Positions 1 to 7,950 of a DNA stretch of 64,000 nucleotides are shown one piece after another. The position numbers and the translations under genes were made by a program. This DNA is from Pirellula sp. SH-Sr6A (GTDB taxonomy: Bacteria; Planctomycetota; Planctomycetia; Pirellulales; Pirellulaceae), in NCBI RefSeq assembly GCF_001610875.1, contig NZ_CP011272.1, forward strand, positions 5,995,988 to 6,059,987, given 5' to 3'. The notes under the pieces were generated by a model. That model was not told the DNA's origin and made no database searches. It saw nothing but the letters and a program-made list of their open reading frames with translations. The stretch's first letter is position 1; each line of letters opens with the position of its first letter.

Positions 1-1
1 A

Positions 2-394
2 CTCTCTTGGTCCGAAATCGGACAAGCAATTCCTTCCGATGCCACCCCCGCAGACTACGGCCTTGCTGCACTGCAGGCTGTAAAGATGACCTTGCTGGAC
101 TCTGGACTCAACGAAGAACAAGTTATTGGTCTTTTTGGGCAGGTCGCATTTGAACAAGACATTTTATCTAGAAGACCAGAATGGACCGCAGAACTCAATA
201 GGCGGCGATTTGAACTTATCGACGGCGACATTCAAGGAACGCTTACATGCGAGGAAAGGCTTGAATTGGCGGGTCTGACGCAACGTATGCGTGAACACGT
301 AGATTCGGAACTCAACCTTCCGATTAAAGGTGCCCAAAAGTTGCATCGGTACCTAACTGAATTGGGGTCTCATGAAACAGGGTCAGACCAATGA
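2..394 (+). CDS. Small hypothetical protein, 5' end outside window
   Basis: The reading frame is open from base 2, so the gene begins before the window; the first internal ATG is at 86. About 130 residues are visible, hydrophilic and mostly helical in character, with the stretch ELIDGDIQGTLTCEERLEL near the middle. I know this kind of short protein from planctomycetes, usually next to an HNH nuclease gene, but no function is established. Its stop overlaps the next gene by four bases (ATGA), so the two are translationally coupled. It contains no membrane segment or signal peptide. The pairing suggests a partner or regulator of the nuclease, which is inference only. Confidence 0.6.
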   Translation, partial: LSWSEIGQAIPSDATPADYGLAALQAVKMTLLDSGLNEEQVIGLFGQVAFEQDILSRRPEWTAELNRRRFELIDGDIQGTLTCEERLELAGLTQRMREHVDSELNLPIKGAQKLHRYLTELGSHETGSDQ

Positions 395-984
395 TTTTTG
401 ACTATCCCAGCCAGCGAACGGAAAGAACTCATGGGCCTTCAGGGTACTCGACGTACGAATCGTATCGTCCCTGGTTGCGAGATGAATTCACTTTTCGTTG
501 TGTCTACTGCCTGAAACGTGAAATGTGGGGGCAGGTCACTTGCGAGTTTGAGTTGGATCACTTCGAACCGCAATCGGTGGTACCGGATCGCGAACTCGAC
601 TATTTCAATTTGATCTACGCATGCAGTCGTTGTAACTCGGTCAAACTAAATCAAGGCATCAGTGATCCACTTAAAATATTGACATCTAACTTCGTAGTTG
701 TGCTACCAGATGGTGCTCTGGTCAGCGACAATCTCGATGCGAAACGTATCATTTCACAGATCGACCTCGACTCTCCAAAGCTGCGAAGCTGGCGAGTCAT
801 GTGGATGCGGATCGTCGATTTAGCAAATGAGCGTGATGCTAACCTGTATCAACAGCTCACTGGCTTTCCTCCTGACTTACCTGATCTTGGGAGATTGCGT
901 CCCCCAAGCAATTCTCGTCCCCAATGTATCGCAATGAGCTGGTTCGCGAAGCGGCAGCTAGGACATCTCCCGCAATCCTACTGA
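391..984 (+). CDS. HNH endonuclease
   Basis: A protein of 197 residues with a zinc-ribbon type HNH core. It has a first CxxC (CVYCLK, about residue 36), the LDHF histidine motif (about residue 55), then NLIYACSRCNSVK, which gives the asparagine and the second CxxC. This is the metal-dependent double-strand nuclease fold seen in McrA-like and many phage or defence nucleases. Start ATG 391 overlaps the stop of the upstream gene. The C-terminal third (LRSWRVMWMRIVDL onward) is not recognisable as another domain. Substrate specificity cannot be read from the sequence. It could be a restriction-type nuclease or a domesticated phage HNH. Confidence 0.85.
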   Translation: MIFDYPSQRTERTHGPSGYSTYESYRPWLRDEFTFRCVYCLKREMWGQVTCEFELDHFEPQSVVPDRELDYFNLIYACSRCNSVKLNQGISDPLKILTSNFVVVLPDGALVSDNLDAKRIISQIDLDSPKLRSWRVMWMRIVDLANERDANLYQQLTGFPPDLPDLGRLRPPSNSRPQCIAMSWFAKRQLGHLPQSY

Positions 985-1309
985 TGAACGAAACCGTGGC
1001 GATCGCCAGTTAGGGCCACTCCGGGACCGTCTCTGATGCCTTGTTCCTGTCCATTGATGTTGTAACAAATACACACCTGTTTTTGTTACAGGATCCCGCG
1101 TTGTCACATCGGTGACTCTTCGTATTCGCAAAAAATCACGCGATCCCGACGAGTAACGAAAACACCTTGTTTGCGTGGCTTTTGGGCCATTTCAGGCTCA
1201 TATTCAGCCAGCCAAAACAAAATTCTTTGGGACGTCGTTCGGACAAATTGCATAGTTAGTACTGGAAGAGGCTATCGAGTTTCTTTTTCACTCGAAGAGG
1301 GTTTCCAGT
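985..1309. other. Intergenic stretch with one inverted repeat
   Basis: I see no convincing gene here. The only structure is a perfect 9-bp inverted repeat, TGTAACAAA at 1061-1069 and TTTGTTACA at 1082-1090, separated by 12 bases. It could form a hairpin or be a dimeric operator. It lacks a T-run and is not a standard terminator. Confidence 0.4.
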
Positions 1310-1507
1310 ATGTCAGACAACTTGCAAGAGACGATTCGCGAAAGTGCGAAAGCACCTGCTAAGGCATCTGGAGATGCCGGAAGCGTCGAGCAGCACAAGC
1401 TCACCGAGCAGATCGCTGCTGACAAGTATCTGGCGTCTAAGGCGGCTGCCTCCCAAAAGAAGCGTGGCCTTCGATTTAACAAGCTCGTGCCACCGGGTGC
1501 GGACTAA
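1310..1507 (+). CDS. Small pre-portal phage-type protein (gpW position)
   Basis: A protein of 65 residues, highly charged, ending in GLRFNKLVPPGAD. An AAGAGGG ribosome-binding sequence lies upstream of ATG 1310. In lambdoid phages a small head-tail joining protein (W) lies between terminase and portal, and this gene sits directly before a portal fragment. The role is inferred from position and size, not from a conserved motif. No terminase gene is found upstream, so this is part of a remnant rather than a complete head module. Alternative: an unrelated small planctomycete protein. Confidence 0.5.
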   Translation: MSDNLQETIRESAKAPAKASGDAGSVEQHKLTEQIAADKYLASKAAASQKKRGLRFNKLVPPGAD

Positions 1508-1545
1508 TCGTTCGCGCCTGATTGAGCTTGTTTCTATAGGCAGGG

Positions 1546-2379
1546 GTGTCGGGTTTAACAGAAGGGATTGAGTCACGGATGTTTAAGTTGTTGTCAGGGA
1601 TTCTGAGCAAGAACGGCGATCGCAAAGATCGATCGCTCGTCCGTGGACGCTCGGCCCGACACCCCTGGTCGTTGGTGAGATTGCTTGGACGCTACGACGC
1701 TGCCACCACCACGATCGACAACGTTCGCCACTGGGCGGCCGCCGACGGACTATCGGCCAGTGCGGCCAATAGCCCTGAAGTGCGCCGCACGTTACGCAAC
1801 CGTTCGCGATACGAGATCGCCAACAACTCTTACGCTCGTGGCATCTCGCTGACTCTTGCTAACGACTGTGTTGGTACTGGACCTCGATTGCAGATGCTAA
1901 CTGCGGATGCGTTCGCCAACCGGTTTGTTGAGCAGGAGTTCTTCGCTTGGGCTGATGCTGTTGGCCTGGCAGAAAAGCTACGCACGATGCGGCTCGCTCG
2001 CGTGTCGGACGGTGAATCGTTTGGCTTGTTAACTAGTAACCCACGAATCGATTCGCCGGTTCAACTCGATCTGAAACTCGTCGAGGCAGAACAGGTTACA
2101 TCGCCGCTGTTGGCCTTCGACAGTTATCGCTATCTCGATGGAATTCGCTTCGACGAGCACGGTAACCCAATACCGCCTCCACTGCCCAACATCATCAGGC
2201 CGCGGCTACCTCCGCATCATCCATACCATCTGCCTCCTGGCTACCACTGGCCAGACAACTTGCCCCCAGGGCATCCAGGCCACGACGTGAAACCACCGAA
2301 GCCACCAGGCGGAAGTGGCGACGCAGGCAGCGAAGGCTCGGGAGATGAAGCTGGCTCTGGTAATTCGGAAGGATGTTGA
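1546..2379 (+). pseudogene. Truncated phage portal protein fused to proline-rich tail
   Basis: Residues 1-205 or so resemble the N-terminal part of lambda-type phage portal proteins: ARGISLTLANDCVGTGPRLQ, then the VSDGESFGLL and LKLVEAEQV motifs, ending at GIRFDEHGNPI. Complete portals run to about 450-550 residues, so more than half is missing. At about base 2170 the sequence switches in frame to a proline/histidine-rich tail (PPPLPNII, LPPGYHWPDNLPPGHPGH) that matches the separate small protein at 55242-55610, then a Gly/Ser/Glu linker. The gene is therefore a chimera formed by recombination. GTG 1546 or ATG 1579 could start it. The stop overlaps the start region of the following radical SAM gene. 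Confidence 0.75.
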
Positions 2380-3170
2380 TGATCGAGCTACCCAACCTCG
2401 AGTTCCATGCAGCACATGCGTGCAATCTCTATTGCGCGCAGTGCTCGCATTATTCAAACTTCCACGCCGGCGGAATCGTCAGTCTCGATGAGGCACGCGC
2501 AAACTTCGACTCGTGGAAAGGCCGACTCGCGCCCAAGCGGATAGCCATTCTCGGTGGCGAACCAACGCTCAATCCGGAGTTGATTTCAATCATCGAGCTT
2601 GCAAGACAGTCGTTCCCAAACGCCGAAGGACTGTTCGTAACGAACGGATTCTTCCTGGATCGTCATCCCGACTTGCCTCGAGTTCTGATCGACAACCGCT
2701 TCCGCATGGATGTGTCGCAGCATGGACGTGCGCCGGAGTACATGAAGCGGTTTCGAATCATCCGCCAGCACCTTCGCCAATGGCAGACCGAGTATTCAGA
2801 TCTGCAAATCAACATCCGCAAATCCCACCGCGGTTGGCGACAACAATACCGCATGATCGAAGGCAAGCCGATGCCCTTCGACAGCGATCCACGAGCCGCC
2901 TGGAACATCTGTCTCCAAAAGTCCTGCACCCAGCTCTATAAAACCTGCTTATGGAAATGTCCCGCACTCGCTTACCACGCCATCATGTCCCGCAAGCTGA
3001 ACCTTGCTAACGAACCCGCTTGGCAACGCTTCCGCGACTACCAAGCCTGTCCGCCAACCGCCACGGACTTCCAGGTCCTCGACTTCCTCTCGACCAGTGA
3101 AATCCCACAGTGCAGCTACTGCCCTGTGAGAAGAATCCAATTCCACCATCGCGATCCAACGATCGCATAA
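2379..3170 (+). CDS. Radical SAM protein, copy A
   Basis: A protein of 263 residues with the radical SAM iron-sulfur motif CNLYCAQC (Cys 15, 19, 22) and the GGEP motif (about residue 60, LGGEPTLNPE) for SAM binding. Further cysteines near the C-terminus (CLQKSC, CLWKCP and CSYCP) suggest an auxiliary cluster as in SPASM/twitch peptide-modifying enzymes. ATG 2379 is preferred over 2373 because GGAAGG sits at the right distance. Most residues are conserved in the paralogue at 54433-55245, including IRKSHRGWRQQYR/IRKSHKGWMRQYK. It follows a proline-rich coding tail, and the paralogue also has a proline-rich neighbour. Substrate unknown; modification of the proline-rich polypeptide is a hypothesis. 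Confidence 0.85.
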   Translation: MIELPNLEFHAAHACNLYCAQCSHYSNFHAGGIVSLDEARANFDSWKGRLAPKRIAILGGEPTLNPELISIIELARQSFPNAEGLFVTNGFFLDRHPDLPRVLIDNRFRMDVSQHGRAPEYMKRFRIIRQHLRQWQTEYSDLQINIRKSHRGWRQQYRMIEGKPMPFDSDPRAAWNICLQKSCTQLYKTCLWKCPALAYHAIMSRKLNLANEPAWQRFRDYQACPPTATDFQVLDFLSTSEIPQCSYCPVRRIQFHHRDPTIA

Positions 3171-3201
3171 GGGCCCTATGCATTATGACCGTCAGTCGCG
3201 A

Positions 3202-3906
3202 TTACTTCTTATTGCCGCGTTCCAGCATCTTTTGGAAATTTTCGCAGTACTGGCGTACTCGAGACTCCTCGGACACTAAGACGAGATTTTCATCGTTCTT
3301 AATCGCGCTGTTCGTCCAGTTGTAGCTACCGCTCAGAACGTACCCACGCAACTCCCGATCAACGATCAGGTACTTGTGATGCATTAGGCGTTGGCTGCGT
3401 TCAACGATGATTGTGTTGGCGCCACGGTTTCGAAGGCTGGCAATCTCCGAGCCACGTTGGAACATGCTGGCTCGTTCGGTGAGGATCGTTACTTGTACCC
3501 CACGATCGATTGCCGACAGCAATGCATTGGCTAGCCGATCATCGGTTAAGTTGTAGACGCAAACATCCAATGTTTTCTCGGCGGTCTTAATCGCCTCCAA
3601 GAGCACGTTTCGAATGCCAGATCCAGGCGAGAACCAAACACCTTTGGCCAAGAACGGTTTCGGGAGATCTGCCTGATTGGCCAGCATCACGAAGTCTCGC
3701 AGCCAGTTCGTGACAAGGCGCTGCTCTTCCTTGAAGACCTGCTCTGCAAGATAAAACGAATACTCAATTAATTCTTTGGGTGAAATCTCGACTTCTTGCA
3801 ACGCTCGCAAGATCTGCTTGCGTTCTCTCTGCGACAGAATGTCGTCTGCCGCTGACTGATTAATGCAAAGCTCTAAAGCAAGTTCTGGACAATTAGGTGC
3901 AACCAT
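3202..3906 (-). CDS. Phospholipase D-family nuclease-like protein (single HKD)
   Basis: A protein of 234 residues carrying one HKD motif, HHKYLIVD, followed by GSYNWTNSA and the downstream acidic residue pattern NDENLVL. This is the layout of the small Nuc/cardiolipin-hydrolase-like PLD proteins, which dimerise to build the active site. The N-terminal 90 residues are helical and lack a signal peptide. I chose ATG 3906 because GGAG lies eight bases upstream; the longer frame would begin with TTG at 3939. The zinc-ribbon gene upstream on the same strand may be its operon partner. DISARM DrmC is a PLD protein of similar size, but no other DISARM gene is adjacent. Confidence 0.75.
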   Translation of the reverse strand: MVAPNCPELALELCINQSAADDILSQRERKQILRALQEVEISPKELIEYSFYLAEQVFKEEQRLVTNWLRDFVMLANQADLPKPFLAKGVWFSPGSGIRNVLLEAIKTAEKTLDVCVYNLTDDRLANALLSAIDRGVQVTILTERASMFQRGSEIASLRNRGANTIIVERSQRLMHHKYLIVDRELRGYVLSGSYNWTNSAIKNDENLVLVSEESRVRQYCENFQKMLERGNKK

Positions 3907-3983
3907 ATGCTGACTCCGTAGTAAGTTACCGTGTACCAAACAATCATTAGAAATTCGGAGTCCATTCCGCTGTCGTTTTCGGA

Positions 3984-4376
3984 TTATCGATCCAACAACT
4001 CATCAAACGCTTCAATCAGCATCTGAATCAATTCGAGCTCATCTTTATCCAACCAGATCCCTTCGCAGGAAACACAGCGATTGACGACGACCGGGCTGTC
4101 ATCGGCATACTTACGTGGATCAAGATCCAACTTGCATTCAGGACAGCTCAACATTCTGCTGAACTCGTTAACGGGAACGTCTCGACTAGGAGCCGTCCTC
4201 GCAAGTGCTACCGCCACCGTCATATCGAAACGAACGATGCGTGTTTCAATAACGTGCTTTAACTGCGGTTTACGCAACCAATGGCCATGGCAATTAGTGC
4301 AGTGACAGATAAGCCTGCCCTCGTACTGCCGCGACTGCATAGAAAGGCTGCAATTTGGACAACTGACGTGAAACAC
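3984..4376 (-). CDS. Double zinc-ribbon (zf-TFIIB type) protein
   Basis: A protein of 130 residues built from two zinc ribbons of the zf-TFIIB family. The first is CPNC...CTNCHGHWL (about residues 6-36). The second is CPEC...CVSCEGIWLDKDELEL (about 75-117). The WLDKDEL ending is typical of this family. The frame begins with GTG at 4376; no better ATG is in frame. It lies 77 bases upstream of the PLD gene on the same strand, so the two may be co-transcribed. These ribbons usually mediate protein or nucleic-acid contacts, and the precise role is not known. Confidence 0.75.
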   Translation of the reverse strand: MFHVSCPNCSLSMQSRQYEGRLICHCTNCHGHWLRKPQLKHVIETRIVRFDMTVAVALARTAPSRDVPVNEFSRMLSCPECKLDLDPRKYADDSPVVVNRCVSCEGIWLDKDELELIQMLIEAFDELLDR

Positions 4377-4833
4377 TGAAGACCTCGCAATGTTAGGCCA
4401 GGACTACCCGGCAAGTTCGATCAACCGGACCACGGTTCAACCATTGAAGCCGTCGGTCGTTGGGGCTTCGGCATCCCAACGAGAGCAACACATTTGCGAG
4501 CGGCGTGCCAGTTGTATGGTTTAAAACAAATATTCAGATTCGGGCGGTGAAACTATAGAAAAAACGAGGTCAATCCACCTCGATGCCCGCAGAAAAGTTC
4601 GCCCTGCGAAACCAACGGTATCCAATCTGATACCCGTCAACACCGACGAAAACACTGCCGCTACTCAGCTAAACGCTTACCAGTAGAGTTCTGGCGGATG
4701 CGGATGCGCGTGAAAGGTCCCTAGACCATCGCGTACACTTCGTCGAGCGATCGACCACTCGAAGTCGAAGTTAAGAAAGCGCGAAGAGAAAGGAAAGCTG
4801 ACATTCCGCAAGTACTCAAGTGTTGGCGAATCG
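4377..4833. other. Intergenic region, no gene recognised
   Basis: About 460 bases between the end of the E2-E1-JAB gene and the zinc-ribbon start (both minus strand). No open frame with coding character, tRNA or clear terminator was seen. Confidence 0.4.
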
Positions 4834-7092
4834 TCATGTATTCTTCGATTCGGTTCCATTGGCGATGTCGCCAACAATCCAACGCGATGAAGTCTCCCCT
4901 ACTATCGCCATCACCGCTGGCACCCCGTCGTTGTGCCGGAATTCCTTGAGCCATTCGAACAGGGCGTGATCTTTGGTGCTTGGGCGGGTAGATTTTCCTG
5001 GGTGTGAGTGCCATTCGCCAACATAGCTGATTTGCCCCTTCGAAATTTCACCAATTTCGGCGACCTTTTCCGCGAGCCCATTTTGGCCACGCATAAAGGT
5101 CGTTGGTTGGCGTTGGCTATCGTCGGGGGCAGGCAGGTCATGCACGACGTACAGAATTCGTCGCGAAACATCAAAAGTACCCAGTAATACTCCACCCGTC
5201 TCTTTCGGCAGTTGTCTTAATCGTTCCGCAGAGAGCGTTCTCAGCACTGGGTCGGAAATGAATATGGTCCAATCAGTAACGGTCAATCTGTGAAACCCAC
5301 CCAACTTGACATTGATGCAGCTGCCAATCAGCTCATCATCGGCCCTAAAGATCTTTGCAACGGCCATAGGACCGAGCAACTTGATCTGTTTCGAGGCGAG
5401 AACGGAATGCAAGGCAACCGAATCATGAGGAAGCTGAACTGAGACGTCTCGACAAGAATTGGCGTATCGATACTTCTCACCGCTCGACTGGAGGTGATCA
5501 GCTAGGTCCGGGTCTAGGATTAGAGCTCGGTAGTAATCCATTTCGAGAAGGTCAAGCCGATAGGATCTGTCCAGGGGTTCAGCCAGAAAGACGGAGTCAT
5601 TCCCAGATGGCGATAAGAATGACGCAACGCGCCGGGCATTTGAGACGACGTCGACTGCAAGACGTCGCGAGACTGCGACAGACGCTGACAAATCAACAAT
5701 TACATCAGTTTCGCTGAACGCCTCGGTTAGTTCCTCGGTCTGGTCCAGTATCACATTAGCGACGATCGCTCGTGTTGGCTCGTCTTCGTAGATTGAGTTG
5801 AGATGATACGATAGCGCTTCGGATTTTGGTTGCCCGAGCGACCAGCCTGTTAGCACGTGCCGGGCGACGTTGTGAGGCATAAGAATGTCATCATCAATTA
5901 AGGTCCAAGTCCCGTGACCTCCGCGCACCAGCAACTCAAGGACTTGAGATCCTAAAGCCCCTGCTCCTACCGATACGTATTTGCGATTACATGGCTGGCT
6001 CCCATTGCATTTTGCTCCATCATTCTGTGTGAGAACTGACGATGGCTTGAGCATAACCAATTCGACATCTTCGCCGGTCTTGCTAGTGTCACGACTGAGC
6101 AAAACTCCGCCACGGGTATCGGTCGACTCTCCCCATAGTCCGATTGAGGCACCGACTTCCAAGGCACTCTGGCCAGTACCGAACGCCCACACGTCGATGC
6201 TTTCTGGTCTTGATTTTGCGTCGCGAGACAAAGGAAACCAAATCACAAGCATTAGAGGCAGTTTAAGGTCAATGGTCCCGTTATCTTGAAGGCTTCGCAG
6301 TTTATCGGACAGCCTGTCAATGAATTTCGTATCGCCATGTCCAGCATAATACTCCAGTTCTGCCAGCGTTCTTGGCTGGATCTCCATGCGGCTGTGCATT
6401 CGGCTTTCTGCTTCGAAGACCAGCAAGGTGAATGCTGGTCGGGCGTTACGCTCTTTTTCTTGAGAGACTTGTCGCGCTAACAAGATCATTGCCTCTTCGT
6501 GGCCGCCGATCCGATGCACCTCCAGCACTCTCTCGTGATTGCGATCGATAGGCTCAAAGCAAGAACTCGGGAGAATCAATCGATCAGCGGCTCCAATGAA
6601 GAGCTGTTCGAGTGGCTGATCGGGATTGTGTAAGTCACCGCGAGCCGTGCGGCACAGCCAATGATGAAGTTGGGCCGCAAACTTGGCCGCTGTCCAATTG
6701 AGTTTTTGCTCGTCGAATGGGCGATCAAACAGGCACAGGTCGACAGGCCAGTCCTTGAGACCAACATTCGTATGGATGACGCGTGGAAACGACCGGCGCG
6801 CAGCGGTGACTCGCGGTTGCCGGCGATCTTCGTGATCAAACTCCACAAAGATTTTCTCCAACCTGCGAATATCGTTGGCTGGTTTCTGCGGTACCTCAGG
6901 TTCAATTTCGACCACCAGAACTTCGTTGTTGCAATTACGTCGGCACTCAACCAACGAAAAGTAGGCGGTGCGTTCGTCCTCAACGAAACGTGCGAGCTCG
7001 ATGGCTCTGGGAAGAAGTAATTCGCTGATCGCTATCGTCTCCCCGGGCGCTGCGTGCTCGGCATCGGCGATAACACTCGAGTTGTTATTCAT
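4834..7092 (-). CDS. Fused E2-like / E1 (ThiF) / JAB deubiquitinase-like protein
   Basis: A protein of 752 residues with three modules of ubiquitin-type chemistry. N-terminal part (1-230): resembles prokaryotic E2-like domains, with H in VIHTN (about 107) and a candidate catalytic Cys in DLCLFD (about 119). Middle: ThiF/E1 adenylation domain starting near 370 (SVGAGALGSQVLEL, then DDDILMPHNVARH), with a later Cys in NSCRDVSVQL. C-terminal: JAB/JAMM metalloprotease with Glu in KETGGVLLG (about 629) and HSHP...STKD (about 690). All key E1 and JAMM residues look intact. Such fusions occur in bacterial ubiquitin-like conflict systems related to CBASS cap2/cap3 and Bil. The partner MBL gene overlaps its start. 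No ubiquitin-like protein gene is visible nearby. Confidence 0.85.
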   Translation of the reverse strand: MNNNSSVIADAEHAAPGETIAISELLLPRAIELARFVEDERTAYFSLVECRRNCNNEVLVVEIEPEVPQKPANDIRRLEKIFVEFDHEDRRQPRVTAARRSFPRVIHTNVGLKDWPVDLCLFDRPFDEQKLNWTAAKFAAQLHHWLCRTARGDLHNPDQPLEQLFIGAADRLILPSSCFEPIDRNHERVLEVHRIGGHEEAMILLARQVSQEKERNARPAFTLLVFEAESRMHSRMEIQPRTLAELEYYAGHGDTKFIDRLSDKLRSLQDNGTIDLKLPLMLVIWFPLSRDAKSRPESIDVWAFGTGQSALEVGASIGLWGESTDTRGGVLLSRDTSKTGEDVELVMLKPSSVLTQNDGAKCNGSQPCNRKYVSVGAGALGSQVLELLVRGGHGTWTLIDDDILMPHNVARHVLTGWSLGQPKSEALSYHLNSIYEDEPTRAIVANVILDQTEELTEAFSETDVIVDLSASVAVSRRLAVDVVSNARRVASFLSPSGNDSVFLAEPLDRSYRLDLLEMDYYRALILDPDLADHLQSSGEKYRYANSCRDVSVQLPHDSVALHSVLASKQIKLLGPMAVAKIFRADDELIGSCINVKLGGFHRLTVTDWTIFISDPVLRTLSAERLRQLPKETGGVLLGTFDVSRRILYVVHDLPAPDDSQRQPTTFMRGQNGLAEKVAEIGEISKGQISYVGEWHSHPGKSTRPSTKDHALFEWLKEFRHNDGVPAVMAIVGETSSRWIVGDIANGTESKNT

Positions 7093-7945
7093 CCGCTGTC
7101 CCTGCGCGCGGTGTAGGCGACGAAGTTATTGCAGCCGCACCAGCCCCAACCACCACTGCTTTTTCGACCGCAATTCCAAGGTAGTCGATCTTGATGACGA
7201 GCGGCTTCGGGCTGGTTTTGTTGGGGTTCTCCATGGTAACTTTGAACTCCCGGAACTCTTCTTGAGCAACATCCTTGTAATAATTTGCGGCTTGACGGTG
7301 CGGTGGCTGTTTGTCGCTGTCGTCTGTTGGAATTGGTTTGCTGGTCGAGACGATAACTCCGTGTTTTTGGCCATAGTGCCTAAAGAGTCGATCGACCTTT
7401 TGTTCAGGAGTCGTCTTCGTATTGCCTTTCTCAGCGCCGAGAGCCGTGTAACTGCAGTGATGTGAGATCTTCTGCACGTCCCACATTAACCGTTCTGCAC
7501 GAGACGGATCCTTTTTTGCATGCCATTCCGTGACTCGAACGATGTCAGCAATCACGTCATAGGTTAGGTCAGACAAGAACAGCGCTCTGGATTCGGTACC
7601 TCCCGAACGAAATGTAATGTGTAGAGCAATTGAATCCTTGTTGCGGTCCAGAAGCTTGCCCTCATCCGACCTCGTTGCAAATGGGGAATGGCAGAAAAAC
7701 TCGACTCCATCATCGTCAAGCGAGAAGCCCCGAACGGTTTCGCCTGCATTTGTAATAAGGTGTGCTCGGCTAGCGGGAGTGATCCCTTGGTCCGTAAGCC
7801 AGTCGTCGAGCATTCCGGGCGAAGAAAAAATTCGAATACCCGAACCACGCTTCAAGCGAAACTTGGCCTCCGCCTGAATCACGCGGGCATCATCTTCGTT
7901 CTTCGTTTCGAGAATGGCAGCCGCTGGCACCCACATCATGGGCAT
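7085..7945 (-). pseudogene. Metallo-beta-lactamase fold protein, 5'-truncated
   Basis: The visible 286 residues are the C-terminal part of a ComEC-type MBL hydrolase. They include DRNKDSIALHITF, ALFLSDLTYDVI and ISHHCSYTAL, the equivalents of the late metal-binding segments. The HxHxDH metal motif that should lie near the N-terminus is missing. The frame continues upstream only to a stop just past 7985, and there it runs into the helicase fragment on the other strand. Its 3' end overlaps the start of the E2-E1-JAB gene by eight bases, so they formed an operon. I read this as a gene that lost its 5' half by deletion, hence probably inactive. Confidence 0.7.
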
Positions 7946-7950
7946 TTTGA

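Noticed and set aside
1061-1090. Intrinsic terminator at the 9-bp inverted repeat
   Set aside because: The stem is AT-rich and not followed by a T-run on either strand.
3202-3906. PLD protein as DISARM DrmC with the nearby helicase and methyltransferase
   Set aside because: The helicase and methyltransferase belong to the DUF1156/DUF499 type, no DrmB (DUF1998) is present, and unrelated genes lie between.
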